This document shows, piece after piece, positions 1 through 5,810 of a DNA stretch of 38,630 bases. This stretch comes from a virus. Numbering within the stretch: the first letter of the stretch is position 1; the number at the start of each line of letters is the position of its first letter. The notes below the pieces were generated by a model that ran no database searches, was not told the origin of the DNA, and worked only from the letters and a program-made list of their open reading frames with translations. Position numbers and translations under genes: made by a program. The stretch lies in the IMG/VR virus record IMGVR_UViG_3300031857_000525, positions 1 to 38,630 of that record. One strand, given 5' to 3'.

Positions 1-127
1 TATCATCTAAGTCGCTATTCCCACACACGGGGCAGTAGCAATCTCCATAATCACCTGTGTCAGCAATCTGTCCACCTCCGTCTAATAGTTTTGAGCTGCC
101 CCACCAACCGCACTTATCACATTCTGC
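1..127. repeat. Left copy of 127-bp terminal direct repeat (contig closure)
   Basis: Bases 1-127 are identical to 38504-38630. A length of exactly 127 matches a common largest assembly k-mer, so this is most likely the overlap of a circular contig and not a biological terminal repeat. The zinc-ribbon gene reads in frame across the join, which supports a circular (or circularly permuted) genome of about 38,503 bp. Confidence 0.95.
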
Positions 128-310
128 GGTATAAAAGTTGCTTTCGGGAGGGCAAAACCTAAAGCTAACAGGGGCTATACGCAAATTTTTTACTAACCTA
201 TCAAGGCATTCAATCTTATTTGCAATTTCCCAGCTAAACTCTAAGTTTAGTTTTTCATTTAGCATTTCCTTAATGCTTTCTACTTGTTTAATATCTGTTT
301 CTGTAATCAT
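1..310 (-). CDS. Zinc-ribbon protein, 5' part (gene crosses the contig join)
   Basis: ATG at 310 opens a frame that runs off the left edge and continues in frame at 38503, ending at a TAA at 38490-38492. The full product is 107 residues. The N-terminal half is helical and charged. The C-terminal half has two CxxC pairs (C64/C67 and C93/C96) framing a glycine-rich stretch around residues 76-88, the layout of a small zinc ribbon. Small zinc-ribbon proteins of this kind are frequent in phage and plasmid accessory regions but have no assigned role. It sits between attC-like palindromes, and its start lies in the loop of the palindrome at 164-365. Whether ATG 310 is the native start is therefore uncertain. 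Confidence 0.75.
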   Translation of the reverse strand, partial: MITETDIKQVESIKEMLNEKLNLEFSWEIANKIECLDRLVKNLRIAPVSFRFCPPESNFYTAECDKCGWWGSSKLLDGGGQIADTGDYGDCYCPVCGNSDLDD

Positions 311-365
311 AGTTTATCGTTTTTAATCCGTAAAAAATCAGACGTATAGCCCCGAACCGTTAGCG
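164..365 (-). repeat. attC-like palindrome g (long loop)
   Basis: On the plus strand the left arm is GCTAAC (164-169), GGGGCTATACG (171-181) and TTTTTTAC (186-193). The right arm is GTAAAAAA (330-337), CGTATAGCCCC (343-353) and GTTAGC (359-364). The blocks pair in order with unequal spacers, as in integron attC sites. The loop of about 136 nt is longer than usual and contains the start of the zinc-ribbon gene. The right end lies 7 bases from the stop of the 87-residue gene. The right arm shares CGTATAGCCCCGA..CGTTA with the site at 665-796. Confidence 0.6.
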
Positions 366-371
366 GCAACC

Positions 372-635
372 CTAAGAAACCAACATTGCCCCTTTTAAAG
401 CGTAAATAATTGCATCTCTTACGGTGTGTAAATCTTGGTAGGTTTGGACATCGTACATACCTGTTTTAATATCAACCACATCAATTAAAAACCTTTTTAA
501 GTGGTCGTATTGTGGTTTGCCAAATCCGTGGTCGGTTGAAATATAAATACGCTTGCCCTTGTAATTTGCATTAAAAAGGTTTTCTGTGTGGTCAATTATT
601 TGACGCTTTTGAATGATACATCCTGATACTTTCAT
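372..635 (-). CDS. Hypothetical cassette protein, 87 aa
   Basis: I do not recognise a family. The product is 87 residues, soluble, basic near the N-terminus, and ends in a mixed helical stretch. No signal peptide or membrane helix is visible. The gene fills the space between two attC-like sites: a GTTAGCG core box lies 30 bases before the ATG and a CGCTAAC box 6 bases after the TAG. That is the geometry of a single-gene integron cassette. No promoter box is obvious ahead of it, so it probably depends on transcription from upstream. Confidence 0.65.
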   Translation of the reverse strand: MKVSGCIIQKRQIIDHTENLFNANYKGKRIYISTDHGFGKPQYDHLKRFLIDVVDIKTGMYDVQTYQDLHTVRDAIIYALKGAMLVS

Positions 636-664
636 TTTATTATTGATTTGTAAAGAAGGGCAGC

Positions 665-796
665 CGCTAACAAGTGTTATACAATATGGCGGCTGACGTG
701 CTTCGATTAAACATTTATTTTCAATTCAACTTTGGTGCTTCGTATCGGGCTTTCTGCTGAAAATCCGCCACATCGTATAGCCCCGATGCGTTATAT
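665..796 (-). repeat. attC-like site b (132 bp)
   Basis: The ends on the plus strand are CGCTAAC (665-671) and GTTATAT (790-796). The inner arms are 678-692 and 765-779: 15 nt pairing with only two wobble-type differences (TATACAATATGGCGG against CCGCCACATCGTATA). The size, end boxes and imperfect inner stem match an integron attC site. It separates the Tad2-like gene from the 87-residue gene. Confidence 0.75.
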
Positions 797-834
797 GAAA
801 TAGGGCGGTAGAGCTTCGATTGAATATTTCGTTT

Positions 835-854
835 AGAAATTTAAAATAAAAGCC
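835..854. repeat. 20-bp inverted repeat, left copy, flanking the Tad2-like gene
   Basis: Bases 835-854 are the exact reverse complement of 1209-1228. A further 10-bp match (790-799 against 1269-1278) lies outside at similar spacing. The repeats therefore flank the Tad2-like gene as imperfect ends of about 65-70 bp. Confidence 0.8.
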
Positions 855-871
855 CCACCGCACACATTCAA

Positions 872-1174
872 TTAGTCAAGTATGCACCAATCATTTTCCA
901 ACACATCGGATGGACTTGCTACCCAACCGTAAACCGTATTGTCAGGATATACCATTGCTAATTGGTTTTTGTAGCGGATACTTCCACCGCGTTTAGCAAA
1001 TTCATCCTTTACGGTTTGCGGAAGTGATTGCATTTTTGGCACAATCTCTTCGTTAATCTCTGATGGCACTTGTTGGAAAATGAACATTCCTTTTCCGTTC
1101 CATCCTTGTCTTGCTACTCTCTTACCTTCTTTTAAGGCTTCAATAGCTTGTCCGAAATTTTGGTTTTCTACCAT
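872..1174 (-). CDS. Tad2-like Thoeris anti-defence protein (DUF2829)
   Basis: The product is 100 residues, the usual size for DUF2829. It has the family pattern: an N-terminal NFGQAIEALKEGKRVARQGW block (residues 5-24), a central hydrophobic MFIF strand, and a C-terminal W-x-A-S-P-S-D-x-L-x-x-D-W block (about 85-97). Known members include Tad2, a phage protein that sequesters the cyclic ADP-ribose-type signal made by Thoeris TIR enzymes and so prevents cell suicide. Assignment to the family rests on these motifs; anti-Thoeris activity is inferred. The gene lies alone between two attC-like sites and is flanked by inverted repeats (835-854 and 1209-1228), so it appears to be a mobile cassette. 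Confidence 0.8.
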   Translation of the reverse strand: MVENQNFGQAIEALKEGKRVARQGWNGKGMFIFQQVPSEINEEIVPKMQSLPQTVKDEFAKRGGSIRYKNQLAMVYPDNTVYGWVASPSDVLENDWCILD

Positions 1175-1208
1175 TTTACTTTTTGTGGGTTTTACGAAGC
1201 CCGCCCAA

Positions 1209-1228
1209 GGCTTTTATTTTAAATTTCT
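1209..1228. repeat. 20-bp inverted repeat, right copy, flanking the Tad2-like gene
   Basis: Reverse complement of 835-854, placed about 35 bases before the Tad2-like start codon. The transcript could close a stem around the whole gene. Confidence 0.8.
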
Positions 1229-1271
1229 TTTCGTGTTCCAAATGAAGTTTCTACTAAATAATCCCTACTTC

Positions 1272-1350
1272 ATATAACAGCACCTAACCAAAAGGCGCAC
1301 AAACGAACCGCTTAAAAATGCGCCCTTCGGTTAGCTGCAATCCGTTATGC
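1272..1350 (-). repeat. attC-like site c (79 bp)
   Basis: The end boxes are ATATAAC (1272-1278) and GTTATGC (1344-1350). The inner arms are CCTAACC (83-89 of the 1200s) with GGTTAG (1329-1334), and GGCGCA (1294-1299) with TGCGCC (1319-1324). The right end, including TTAGCTGCAATCCGTTATGC, closely matches the right end of site d, as expected of related attC sites in one array. Confidence 0.8.
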
Positions 1351-1356
1351 CTAATG

Positions 1357-1488
1357 CTATTTAGGCACCTTCACAACTTTGATTTCGTATTCCTCACCTT
1401 TATAATTAAACAGCATTTTTTGGTCTAATTGCAAAAGATGTTGAGCAACCGCACGGGTTAGTTTACCAAATACAGATACTTGTTCCAT
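1357..1488 (-). CDS. Hypothetical cassette protein, 43 aa
   Basis: A short gene overlaps the end of the 68-residue gene in another frame: ATG at 1488, TAG at 1357-1359, 43 residues. The product starts MEQVSVFGKLTRAV and ends in a strand-rich EYEIKVVKV segment. The 31-nt overlap suggests translational coupling. The stop lies 7 bases before the attC-like site c, so it closes the cassette. No family is recognised. Confidence 0.55.
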   Translation of the reverse strand: MEQVSVFGKLTRAVAQHLLQLDQKMLFNYKGEEYEIKVVKVPK

Positions 1489-1664
1489 CCGGCATTTTTT
1501 TGGTCAACTTCCAAAGTAAAACTCATTCCCTTTATAAATTCCTTTTTCATTCTTGCTTCATCCTTTATTTTAGCCAATTCAAACGCTGGCAATTCACTTT
1601 CAAATTCAAATGAATCATACCATTTACCTGTGTATTTGAAAAATTCTACTTTTACTTTTGTCAT
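1458..1664 (-). CDS. Hypothetical cassette protein, 68 aa
   Basis: A small acidic-basic protein with a strand-helix-strand look: an N-terminal KVKVEFFKYTG strand, a charged helix in the middle and aromatic residues at the end. I do not recognise a family. It is the first gene after the GTTAGGC box of site d (1708-1714) and overlaps the 43-residue gene. The two form one two-gene cassette. Confidence 0.6.
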   Translation of the reverse strand: MTKVKVEFFKYTGKWYDSFEFESELPAFELAKIKDEARMKKEFIKGMSFTLEVDQKNAGWNKYLYLVN

Positions 1665-1707
1665 TGTTTTATATTTTTAGTTAATAATTCCTCGCTGTGC
1701 TACTGAT

Positions 1708-1789
1708 GCCTAACAGCACCTACCAGCAATAGCCGCACAAGCTACCGCACTACCAAAGCTACTGCAATGGTAGCTGCAATCCGTTATGC
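1708..1789 (-). repeat. attC-like site d (82 bp)
   Basis: The left end box GCCTAAC (1708-1714) fits the RYYYAAC consensus, so the minus strand reads a consensus GTTAGGC core. The right end is GTTATGC (1783-1789) and overlaps the TAA of the 111-residue gene. The inner arms CTACCA (1720-1725) and TGGTAG (1768-1773) pair. Both ends resemble those of site c. Confidence 0.8.
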
Positions 1790-2119
1790 CTCCTTTTTCT
1801 GAAAACTCCCATGCGGCTCTCCGCAAAACTCACAATTTTTAAATCCTGACTCGGTAGATGGGAAATAATGGTCGCAAAGTTGGTGTTGTGGTTTTTCATT
1901 GTGTTCAGAAACGCTACTACGTGCAACATAGCTTTGTATAAATTCACAAAGGTTTTTAAGTGTTGCGTTTGAAACGTCTTTTTCACCTGAATTATCAAAC
2001 TTTTCAGCATCTCGCAAAAGTTCAAGCATTGTTTGAAAATCCTTTTTTGGCGGTGGCTGAATTTGCAACAATGGGCCTACAGGGCTGTATGTTATCGTTT
2101 TTTCTCTTTTCCAAAACAT
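1784..2119 (-). CDS. Hypothetical protein with possible C-terminal zinc site, 111 aa
   Basis: Residues 1-25 are basic and proline-rich and the middle is helical. The last 35 residues hold Cys and His in a C-D-H...N-C-x-x-C-G-x-x-H order that could bind zinc. I do not recognise the family. It begins 22 bases after the rhomboid stop with no attC core box ahead of it, and its stop overlaps attC-like site d. It is either the last native phage gene before the cassette array or a cassette that lost its leading core site. Confidence 0.6.
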   Translation of the reverse strand: MFWKREKTITYSPVGPLLQIQPPPKKDFQTMLELLRDAEKFDNSGEKDVSNATLKNLCEFIQSYVARSSVSEHNEKPQHQLCDHYFPSTESGFKNCEFCGEPHGSFQKKEA

Positions 2120-2141
2120 ACTTATCGATTTTCGGTTTATA

Positions 2142-2723
2142 CTACTTTTTATCGAAATTACTCGTATGGATGTACGTCATGCTACCCCTCTTCCTATAAG
2201 CATAAAGCAACCCGAGAGATAAGCCGATTAAATGGCTAATGTGAGCGATAGGAGTTAGATCAAGTATAAGGTTAGCAGCAAACAAACCGGCCTCGACTCC
2301 GAAAATCGTAAAGAAAACGAGCCTAACCGGGAAGGAGGTTTTTACAAATAGCACACTAACCGAGATATAAGGGAAAAATCCGGTAAAAGCTGCGAAAACG
2401 AAATAAACCACTCCGGAGAAACCAATCAACGGTAATTCGGAAAGCGGGAAAATCCAATAAGGTAAGGAGGTAATAAAAGCGGAAAGTATTAAAACTTGAG
2501 GAAATTCTCTTTTCCCGATAGCGCTTTCGACTACCTGGCCGAAGGAGTAAAAAACCAATACGTTAATAAGTAAATGGAAAATGTTTTGGTGAAAAAAGGC
2601 GTAAGCGAAAAGGCTCCACCATTCGGAGGAGGTTGTTACCGATACGGCTTTAATGGTTTCCGGGTAAAATAACCCGACGAAGTAAAGAGCGATAAGGATC
2701 GCTGAGGTGATTTTTGTTAGCAT
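2142..2723 (-). CDS. Rhomboid-family intramembrane serine protease
   Basis: The product is 193 residues with about six hydrophobic segments. All rhomboid signatures are present: H-x-N-I-F-H-L-L-I-N in the second segment (H50, N54 matching the oxyanion His/Asn of GlpG), the G-x-S-G nucleophile motif at 101-104 (Ser103), and a late S-H-L-I-G-L-S-L-G segment in which H164 fits the catalytic His. Rhomboids cut transmembrane helices of other proteins in the plane of the membrane. The gene has its own promoter with the shared 17-nt operator (2739-2755). Its neighbour two genes upstream is a superinfection-immunity-like membrane protein. The substrate is unknown; an exclusion or lysis-control role is inference. 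Rhomboids are uncommon in phages. Confidence 0.85.
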   Translation of the reverse strand: MLTKITSAILIALYFVGLFYPETIKAVSVTTSSEWWSLFAYAFFHQNIFHLLINVLVFYSFGQVVESAIGKREFPQVLILSAFITSLPYWIFPLSELPLIGFSGVVYFVFAAFTGFFPYISVSVLFVKTSFPVRLVFFTIFGVEAGLFAANLILDLTPIAHISHLIGLSLGLLYAYRKRGSMTYIHTSNFDKK

Positions 2724-2738
2724 GATTTTTCGGTTTAT

Positions 2739-2755
2739 GTATAGTGCGAATATAC
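2739..2755 (-). promoter_or_regulatory. Promoter with 17-nt operator-like element (site 4), ahead of rhomboid
   Basis: The plus strand reads GTATA-GTGCGAA-TATAC. The reverse strand gives a -7 box TATATTCG (2747-2754), one base off the Bacteroidota TAnnTTTG, after an AT-rich TTAATTAATTTG. It drives the rhomboid gene 16 bases downstream. Confidence 0.7.
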
Positions 2756-2758
2756 AAA

Positions 2759-2956
2759 TTAATTAATAAAGTCAAAATATTGTTTATCTCTTCTACGGTG
2801 TAAATCCGACCACAAAACAGGGTGTAGTACTCTAAACCTATAAGAGGCATCTCTGTTTAGAGTGATTATTTTGGGACAAGGTATAATAACGTAACTTTTA
2901 TTAGTCAGGCAAACCTTAAACCCGTTTCTCCTGATTATTCCGCTTGCTGTTTTCAT
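2759..2956 (-). CDS. Hypothetical protein, 65 aa
   Basis: A small basic protein (many Arg) with two Cys (residues 16 and 27) and no membrane helix. The start ATG overlaps the previous stop as ATGA, so the gene belongs to the operon from the coiled-coil gene down. Its stop lies inside the AT-rich upstream part of the rhomboid promoter. No family is recognised. Confidence 0.6.
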   Translation of the reverse strand: MKTASGIIRRNGFKVCLTNKSYVIIPCPKIITLNRDASYRFRVLHPVLWSDLHRRRDKQYFDFIN

Positions 2957-3153
2957 CCTTTTGGAAATTTTTGGTTAAAAATCCACTCCTGAATGTCTAT
3001 TGACTTATCCCGAGCGTTTACTCTGAATGTAGATACCGGCAACCAAACTTTGTCGCCGTCAACATCAACGAGGGCCGAAGTTCCTTTTTCAAGGCATACA
3101 TGGCCGTTTACCCTTATGGCTGTTTTGCCGTTTACGTTAATTACTTGGCTCAT
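2953..3153 (-). CDS. Hypothetical protein, 66 aa
   Basis: A strand-rich small protein starting MSQVINVNGKTAIRVNG, with alternating Val and charged residues suggesting a small beta-barrel. It overlaps both neighbours by ATGA, which argues for translational coupling with the Imm-like gene. Function unknown. Confidence 0.65.
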   Translation of the reverse strand: MSQVINVNGKTAIRVNGHVCLEKGTSALVDVDGDKVWLPVSTFRVNARDKSIDIQEWIFNQKFPKG

Positions 3154-3410
3154 TTATTAAACCTCCTCAAACGCTTTTTATACCTGTTTTTATTAAAATA
3201 CTCCTGATTTTGCGCCGTGTTATGCTCCGAAGAGTATTTGTAAGCGAGAGCCAAGGCGATAACCCATCCGATAAAGGTCCAACCTAAAAAGAGGTTTAAA
3301 ACGAAAACAAAGCCCCGTTGAGGTGTTTCGTAAGCTACCGCCGTCGGCCAAAAATAAACTGCAGCCAAAAAGAGGAGGAAGATAATTTGTAAAATGTCCG
3401 TGCTTGTCAT
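3150..3410 (-). CDS. Superinfection immunity (Imm-like) membrane protein
   Basis: The product is 86 residues with two hydrophobic segments (about 7-25 and 34-54) and a basic tail. The second segment contains the family-typical string L-N-L-F-L-G-W-T-x-I-G-W-V-I-A-L-A-L-A, and a W-P-T-A-V-A element precedes it. This matches the small proteins grouped with phage T4 Imm, which block DNA entry of superinfecting phages at the inner membrane. Assignment is by motif; activity is inferred. It is coupled by ATGA to genes on both sides and lies downstream of the repressor gene, as expected of an early exclusion function. Confidence 0.75.
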   Translation of the reverse strand: MTSTDILQIIFLLFLAAVYFWPTAVAYETPQRGFVFVLNLFLGWTFIGWVIALALAYKYSSEHNTAQNQEYFNKNRYKKRLRRFNK

Positions 3411-3544
3411 TTTTTTGAGGTTTTTGGTTTATTGATTACTTTCTCTATTCGGGCGCGTTGCTCCTTATACCGAGGATCGTCGAGAAATAGCCCATACTCG
3501 TCGAATTTGAGCGCAAACTTTATGCGTGTTGCTTCTTTTCCCAT
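3407..3544 (-). CDS. Hypothetical small basic protein, 45 aa
   Basis: ATG at 3544 and TGA at 3407-3409 give 45 residues, strongly basic at the C-terminus. The start overlaps the end of the 123-residue gene by 25 bases, and the stop overlaps the Imm-like start as ATGA. These couplings on both sides, together with the lack of any other use of the interval, support a real gene. No family is recognised. Confidence 0.6.
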   Translation of the reverse strand: MGKEATRIKFALKFDEYGLFLDDPRYKEQRARIEKVINKPKTSKK

Positions 3545-3891
3545 AACTGTCTCTCGAGTGATTTCTTTACCTCGAGAATAGCATTTGAACGCTGCTCGAG
3601 ACTTTGGATATACTTTTCGATTTCCTGTATGTCGTTTTCCACGTAATAACCTTTTGAGGTAGCCACGAGGAAAGGGACCAAATTATTCACCCGGATATGG
3701 TTTACCACTTTACGGAACCTTGGGCCGGTAAGTTGGATTTCTCTTTTCTCGGCAATTCGGATAACGTGATCCGATTTTACCGCTTTTTCCTTACCGATTT
3801 TTTTCGATAGCCCGTCCACGAGAAACGGGAGCACAACGTCCCGCTCGTAATCCGATAGCGGAGCCGTTTCCTCTTCAAATCCGTTCACCAT
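3520..3891 (-). CDS. Conserved-type phage protein, probable winged helix
   Basis: The product is 123 residues. A central block of about residues 45-85 (ITGPRFRK-like start, VNHIRVNNLVPFLVATSKGYYV) has the helix-turn-helix-wing look of small phage DNA-binding proteins. A C-terminal coiled coil (about 88-118) could mediate dimers. It starts one base after the XRE repressor stop, so the two are co-transcribed. The DNA-binding role is inferred from the pattern only. Confidence 0.65.
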   Translation of the reverse strand: MVNGFEEETAPLSDYERDVVLPFLVDGLSKKIGKEKAVKSDHVIRIAEKREIQLTGPRFRKVVNHIRVNNLVPFLVATSKGYYVENDIQEIEKYIQSLEQRSNAILEVKKSLERQLWEKKQHA

Positions 3892-3892
3892 G

Positions 3893-4219
3893 TTATTTAC
3901 GATCTAAGAAAATACACATTTCAACGCCGAGAGCGTCGCAAATTTTCTCGAGCATCGAGATTTTTAACTCAAATTTACCGGTCTCGATGTGAGAAATAGT
4001 AATCCGAGTAACGCCGATGGCCTCTGCGAGTTGCGCTTGAGTAAGCCCGGCGCGTTGGCGTTCGTGCCGGATCTTCTCAAGGACTTTTTTTGTAGTGTTA
4101 AGTTTCATTTTCAGTTGGATTTTACCTTTTTTCCGCATTTTACGCACCTCCATGTGGAAACGCCGCTTTTTTTCCCTGAGTCTTTTATGACCCGAAAGCG
4201 ACATTTCCCAGGAGGACAT
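3893..4219 (-). CDS. XRE-family helix-turn-helix regulator
   Basis: The C-terminal 70 residues are a complete XRE/Cro-type domain: R-x-x-A-G-L-T-Q-A-Q-L-A-E-A-I-G-V, then T-R-I-T-I-S-H-I-E-T-G-K, then a hydrophobic closing helix. Residues 1-37 are very basic and may be an extension, or the true start may be the ATG at 4108 (71 residues). I list the upstream ATG because it leaves only 16 bases to the preceding gene and lies beside a palindrome (4223-4236) that could be its operator. It is the only obvious repressor in the genome, so it is the best candidate to bind the four 17-nt promoter elements. Confidence 0.85.
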   Translation of the reverse strand: MSSWEMSLSGHKRLREKKRRFHMEVRKMRKKGKIQLKMKLNTTKKVLEKIRHERQRAGLTQAQLAEAIGVTRITISHIETGKFELKISMLEKICDALGVEMCIFLDRK

Positions 4220-4222
4220 TTT

Positions 4223-4236
4223 AAGCGTGGACGCTT
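4223..4236. promoter_or_regulatory. 14-bp palindrome just ahead of the XRE gene
   Basis: AAGCGT-GG-ACGCTT is a perfect 6+2+6 palindrome four bases before the ATG at 4219. It could be an autoregulatory operator or a small hairpin masking the start. It does not resemble the 17-nt promoter element. Confidence 0.4.
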
Positions 4237-4421
4237 CAAAATAGGTTTGTTTGGTTAGACAAAATTTTAGCTGTAAGCTCGTCGACTTTAGCCTCGAGTC
4301 TTTTGGATTTATCCAAATACTCCCTTTTTTCTGGAGTATTCGGAACGGCTGAGAAATAGCCTTTTTGTGCTTTACGCATATCGCTCACGATAGCGGCAAA
4401 CTCTTTTAACTCTTTATTCAT
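4236..4421 (-). CDS. Hypothetical helical protein, 61 aa
   Basis: I chose ATG 4421 because it overlaps the previous stop (ATGAATAA); an upstream start at 4448 would lie deep inside the preceding gene. The product is 61 residues, highly charged and all-helical, with a tyrosine-containing middle. The likely partner is the coiled-coil protein it is coupled to. No family is recognised. Confidence 0.6.
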   Translation of the reverse strand: MNKELKEFAAIVSDMRKAQKGYFSAVPNTPEKREYLDKSKRLEAKVDELTAKILSNQTNLF

Positions 4422-5730
4422 GTTGGGCGAGTTTTTCTTTGATTTCAACTCCGAGGGAAAGCAAACGGGTTCGGTAAAATGCGTAAATACCGGCCATTTT
4501 CTCGGATTTAAAGGTCCCGGTAGGTACCGTCGATGCCTCGTTAATTGCTTCGATCAAACTAAGCATTTTTTCCGATTCAGGGCGCATAGCCTCTTTTTCG
4601 GCTTGTCGGCGTTTCTCTTCCTCCTCTTTAGCTTTAGCGGCTGCCTCTTCGGCTGCTTTCGCCTCTTGGTATGCTTTTTCTTTGCGGTCTGCTTCCTCTT
4701 GCGCCTCTTTACGGGCCTTCTCTTCGATTTCAGCCTTTTCCTGTGCTTCGAGTGTTGCTTGTTCCGCTTTGGCTTTCTCGATTTTTTCTGAATAGTCAAA
4801 AACAATGGTCTCGAAAGTGTCGTCGGTAGATAAAAAGGCTTGTTCAGGTGTAATAGACAACCCGTAAACTCTATTTTTGAAAACAAAAACGTCCCCGTTA
4901 AACAGTAACCCGATCGAAGCAAGTCGACGTGTGCGGATTTCCTCCTTTGCCTTTTTAGCGGCTTGTTCTGCCTGTTTTTTAGCCTCCTCTGCCTCTCTCT
5001 GCATGCGCTCAATTTCGGCTTTTTGTCTCGCGATCTCTGCCTCTTGTGCCTCTTTCTGCTTACGCAAAGCCTCCGCCTGAGCTTCCATTTGTCGCTTTTG
5101 CTCCTCCATAGCTTCCTGTTCGGCTTTCAATCTCGCTGCCTCCTGCTCTTGTTTTTTACGCTCCATTTCGGCCTCGAAAGCGATTGCCTCGGCTTTTTCC
5201 TTGCATTCCTTTAAAAAATCATCAAAAACTTCATCGCAAAGCACCTCAATAGATTCGTCGCTTATGCAGCGGTAAGTGCTTTCGTGGTGATTTCCCGGAA
5301 AGCGATAAACTACTCCGTCGAAAATCATCCCGAGGTCGATTAATGCGGCTTTTCTTTTGGCGATCATTTCGCGATGAATGCGCTCGGCCTCTTCCTTGGC
5401 GCGTTGCTTCTCTTCGTCGACTTCCTTCCACGCTTTATAGAGTCTATCCTCTTCCGGGCAAAGGATGGACAAAAGTTCCTTTTCTCCTTGGGAAATAGTT
5501 TCCTGCAAAGGCTTAACGTAAGCGCGGAGAGCTTTGGCTTGTTTTTCTACCGAAATACGCTCGTGTTGGAGTTCCCTCCATGCGTTTTTTGCAGCCTCGT
5601 AACCCTCTTTGTCGGTAACTCCTTCGACGGTTACGCCTTTGTGTTTTTCGACAAGTTGCTGATACTCGATTTTTTTGGACTGCAGTACCTCGAGTCCTGA
5701 CTTTACACTTTCAATTTCAAAAGTTTCCAT
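4414..5730 (-). CDS. Large coiled-coil phage protein with duplicated small domain
   Basis: The product is 438 residues. The N-terminal 120 residues are helical. Two long Ala/Glu/Lys/Gln-rich coiled coils follow (about 178-265 and 318-385), and a short C-terminal domain ends the protein. Two similar globular units sit at the coil boundaries: residues 125-175 (RKAALIDLGMIFDGVVYRF...) and 266-318 (RTRRLASIGLLFNGDVFVF...), which look like an internal duplication. The N-terminal part resembles DUF1351-type phage proteins found near recombination genes, with low certainty. It is first in an operon behind operator site 3 and leads into the repressor and immunity genes. Confidence 0.75.
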   Translation of the reverse strand: METFEIESVKSGLEVLQSKKIEYQQLVEKHKGVTVEGVTDKEGYEAAKNAWRELQHERISVEKQAKALRAYVKPLQETISQGEKELLSILCPEEDRLYKAWKEVDEEKQRAKEEAERIHREMIAKRKAALIDLGMIFDGVVYRFPGNHHESTYRCISDESIEVLCDEVFDDFLKECKEKAEAIAFEAEMERKKQEQEAARLKAEQEAMEEQKRQMEAQAEALRKQKEAQEAEIARQKAEIERMQREAEEAKKQAEQAAKKAKEEIRTRRLASIGLLFNGDVFVFKNRVYGLSITPEQAFLSTDDTFETIVFDYSEKIEKAKAEQATLEAQEKAEIEEKARKEAQEEADRKEKAYQEAKAAEEAAAKAKEEEEKRRQAEKEAMRPESEKMLSLIEAINEASTVPTGTFKSEKMAGIYAFYRTRLLSLGVEIKEKLAQHE

Positions 5731-5755
5731 GCGATTTACTATTTATCGGTTATTT

Positions 5756-5772
5756 GTATAACGCAAATATAC
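5756..5772 (-). promoter_or_regulatory. Promoter with 17-nt operator-like element (site 3)
   Basis: The plus strand reads GTATA-ACGCAAA-TATAC. The minus strand contains the -7 box TATATTTG (5764-5771) and an upstream TTTG about 21 bases before it. It drives the coiled-coil/repressor/immunity operon starting at 5730. Confidence 0.75.
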
Positions 5773-5810
5773 TAATTAATTAATACCAAAAACAAAAAAG
5801 TTAATTTTTT

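Noticed and set aside
1-127. 127-bp direct terminal repeat as a real phage end
   Set aside because: The length equals a usual assembly k-mer and a gene reads through the join in frame, so it is treated as contig overlap.
4554-5012. Long Lys/Arg-rich reading frame within the coiled-coil gene
   Set aside because: It is a shifted reading of the repetitive coiled-coil codons and has no independent start context.
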